The notes under the pieces are model-generated. The model did not search any database and was not told the DNA's origin. It saw only the letters and a list, made by a program, of their open reading frames with translations. Below, piece after piece: positions 12,787 through 13,484 of a stretch of 13,484 nt of DNA (position 1 is its first letter; every line of letters starts with the position of its first letter). Source of the stretch: RGIG3009 sp045578625. GTDB taxonomy: Bacteria > Bacillota > Clostridia > Oscillospirales > Acutalibacteraceae. The stretch is from NCBI GenBank assembly GCA_045578625.1, contig JAZNKN010000005.1, forward strand, positions 1-13,484, given 5' to 3'. A program made the position numbers and the translations under genes.

Positions 12787-13484
12787 TTATTTCAGGTTCG
12801 CCTTGAGAGTTTCCAGTTCCTCGGTCAGCTTAGCGGGCAGCTTATCGCCGAACTTGGCGTAGAACTCTTCGATACCGGCGATCTCGGCACGCCACAGATC
12901 CTTATCCACTTCGAGGATGGACTTGAGGGTCTCGATGTCGAAATCCTTGAGGCCTTCGATGTTGATGTCCTCGGCGTTGGGAACGTAACCGATGGCGGTC
13001 TCCTTCGCGTCGGCCTTGCCCTCGCAGCGGTTGACGATCCAGTCAAGCACACGCAGGTTGTCGCCGAAGCCCGGCCATATGAAGTGGCCCTCGTCGTCGG
13101 TACGGAACCAGTTGACGTTGAAGATCTTGGGAGCCTTGTCGCCAAGCTTCTTGCCCATCTCGATCCAGTGAGCCCAGTAGTCGCCCATGTGATAGCCGCA
13201 GAACGGCAGCATCGCCATAGGATCGCGGCGGACGACGCCGACAGCGCCGGTCGCGGCAGCAGTAGTTTCGGAAGCCACGATCGAGCCTACGAACACGCCG
13301 TGGTTCCAATCGCGGGACTGGTACACCAGCGGAGCGGTCTTCGCGCGGCGGCCGCCGAACACGATGGCCGAGATCGGAACACCCGCGGGGGAATCAAATT
13401 CCGAAGACAAGCAGGGGCAGTTCTGTGCCGGAGCCGTAAAGCGGGAATTGGGATGTGCGCCTTTGGAACCGTCGGTGCAATCCC
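12787..13484 (-). CDS. pckG: Phosphoenolpyruvate carboxykinase (GTP), C-terminal part
   Basis: This enzyme interconverts oxaloacetate and phosphoenolpyruvate with GTP/GDP. About 232 C-terminal codons are present, and the gene extends past base 13484, so the start and the main P-loop are outside. The segment contains GAHPNSRFTAPAQNCP, then GVPISAIVFGGRRAKTAPLV, the QSRDWNHGVFVGS region, and FGDNLRVLDWIVNRCEG near the C-terminus. All of these are typical of the GTP-dependent (not the ATP-dependent) enzyme family. The open frame continues upstream without a stop to the window edge. It is on the minus strand and converges on the ACT-domain gene at a shared terminator. In an anaerobic Firmicute it may run towards oxaloacetate or in gluconeogenesis; the sequence does not decide this. 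Confidence 0.96.
   Translation of the reverse strand, partial: DCTDGSKGAHPNSRFTAPAQNCPCLSSEFDSPAGVPISAIVFGGRRAKTAPLVYQSRDWNHGVFVGSIVASETTAAATGAVGVVRRDPMAMLPFCGYHMGDYWAHWIEMGKKLGDKAPKIFNVNWFRTDDEGHFIWPGFGDNLRVLDWIVNRCEGKADAKETAIGYVPNAEDINIEGLKDFDIETLKSILEVDKDLWRAEIAGIEEFYAKFGDKLPAKLTEELETLKANLK

Noticed and set aside
1..13484. Insertion sequences, prophage genes, CRISPR arrays, tRNA or rRNA genes
   Set aside because: No transposase-like frame, regularly spaced repeats, cloverleaf or rRNA segment was seen. The window is almost fully accounted for by housekeeping genes.

Overview
The window is chromosomal housekeeping DNA from a fairly GC-rich Firmicute. The best guess is a Clostridia/Oscillospiraceae-type genome. 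Evidence for this: parA-parB next to serS, the L21-Prp-L27 cluster with the Firmicutes-specific cleavable L27 N-terminus, mini-ribonuclease III, QueT, a DacF-like D-alanyl-D-alanine carboxypeptidase homologue, GTP-type PEP carboxykinase, and strong AGGAGG-type ribosome binding sites with TTGACA/TATAAT-type promoters. The taxon is an inference; no rRNA or tRNA gene is present. No mobile element, CRISPR array or phage gene was seen, and no gene-free stretch exceeds about 300 bases.

Layout. 1-1435 (minus): start of tpiA and complete pgk, a glycolytic operon with a visible promoter. 1599-3574 (minus): a family 4 uracil-DNA glycosylase followed by a membrane-anchored PBP5/DacF-like protein whose three catalytic motifs are all altered. 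3575-3806: a divergent region holding a parS-like site and two promoters. 3807-7331 (plus): parA, parB, serS and queT, without an obvious internal terminator. A second parS-like site overlaps the serS stop and abuts a compact pseudoknot-type RNA that looks like a preQ1 riboswitch controlling queT. 7378-8160 (minus): an HGSNAT/DUF1624-like membrane acyltransferase homologue. 8251-8955 (plus): a DUF554 membrane protein. 9004-10145 (plus): promoter, probable L21 leader RNA, rplU, prp, rpmA and terminator. 10202-11935 (plus): obgE and mini-RNase III. 11925-12267 (plus): acpP with its own promoter and terminator. 12288-12719 (plus): a tandem ACT-domain protein. 12787-13484 (minus): the C-terminal third of pckG, sharing a bidirectional terminator with the ACT gene.

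How the genes fit together. Most of the content is central: lower glycolysis/gluconeogenesis (tpiA, pgk, pckG), chromosome partitioning (parA, parB, two parS-like sites), translation and ribosome assembly (serS, rplU, prp, rpmA, obgE, mrnC), tRNA-modification precursor uptake (queT) and fatty acid synthesis (acpP). The paired parS-like sites suggest this is origin-proximal DNA. The items most worth a second look are the degenerate penicillin-binding-like protein, the queT leader RNA fused to a parS site, and the putative L21 leader. I found no wholly new multi-gene system.
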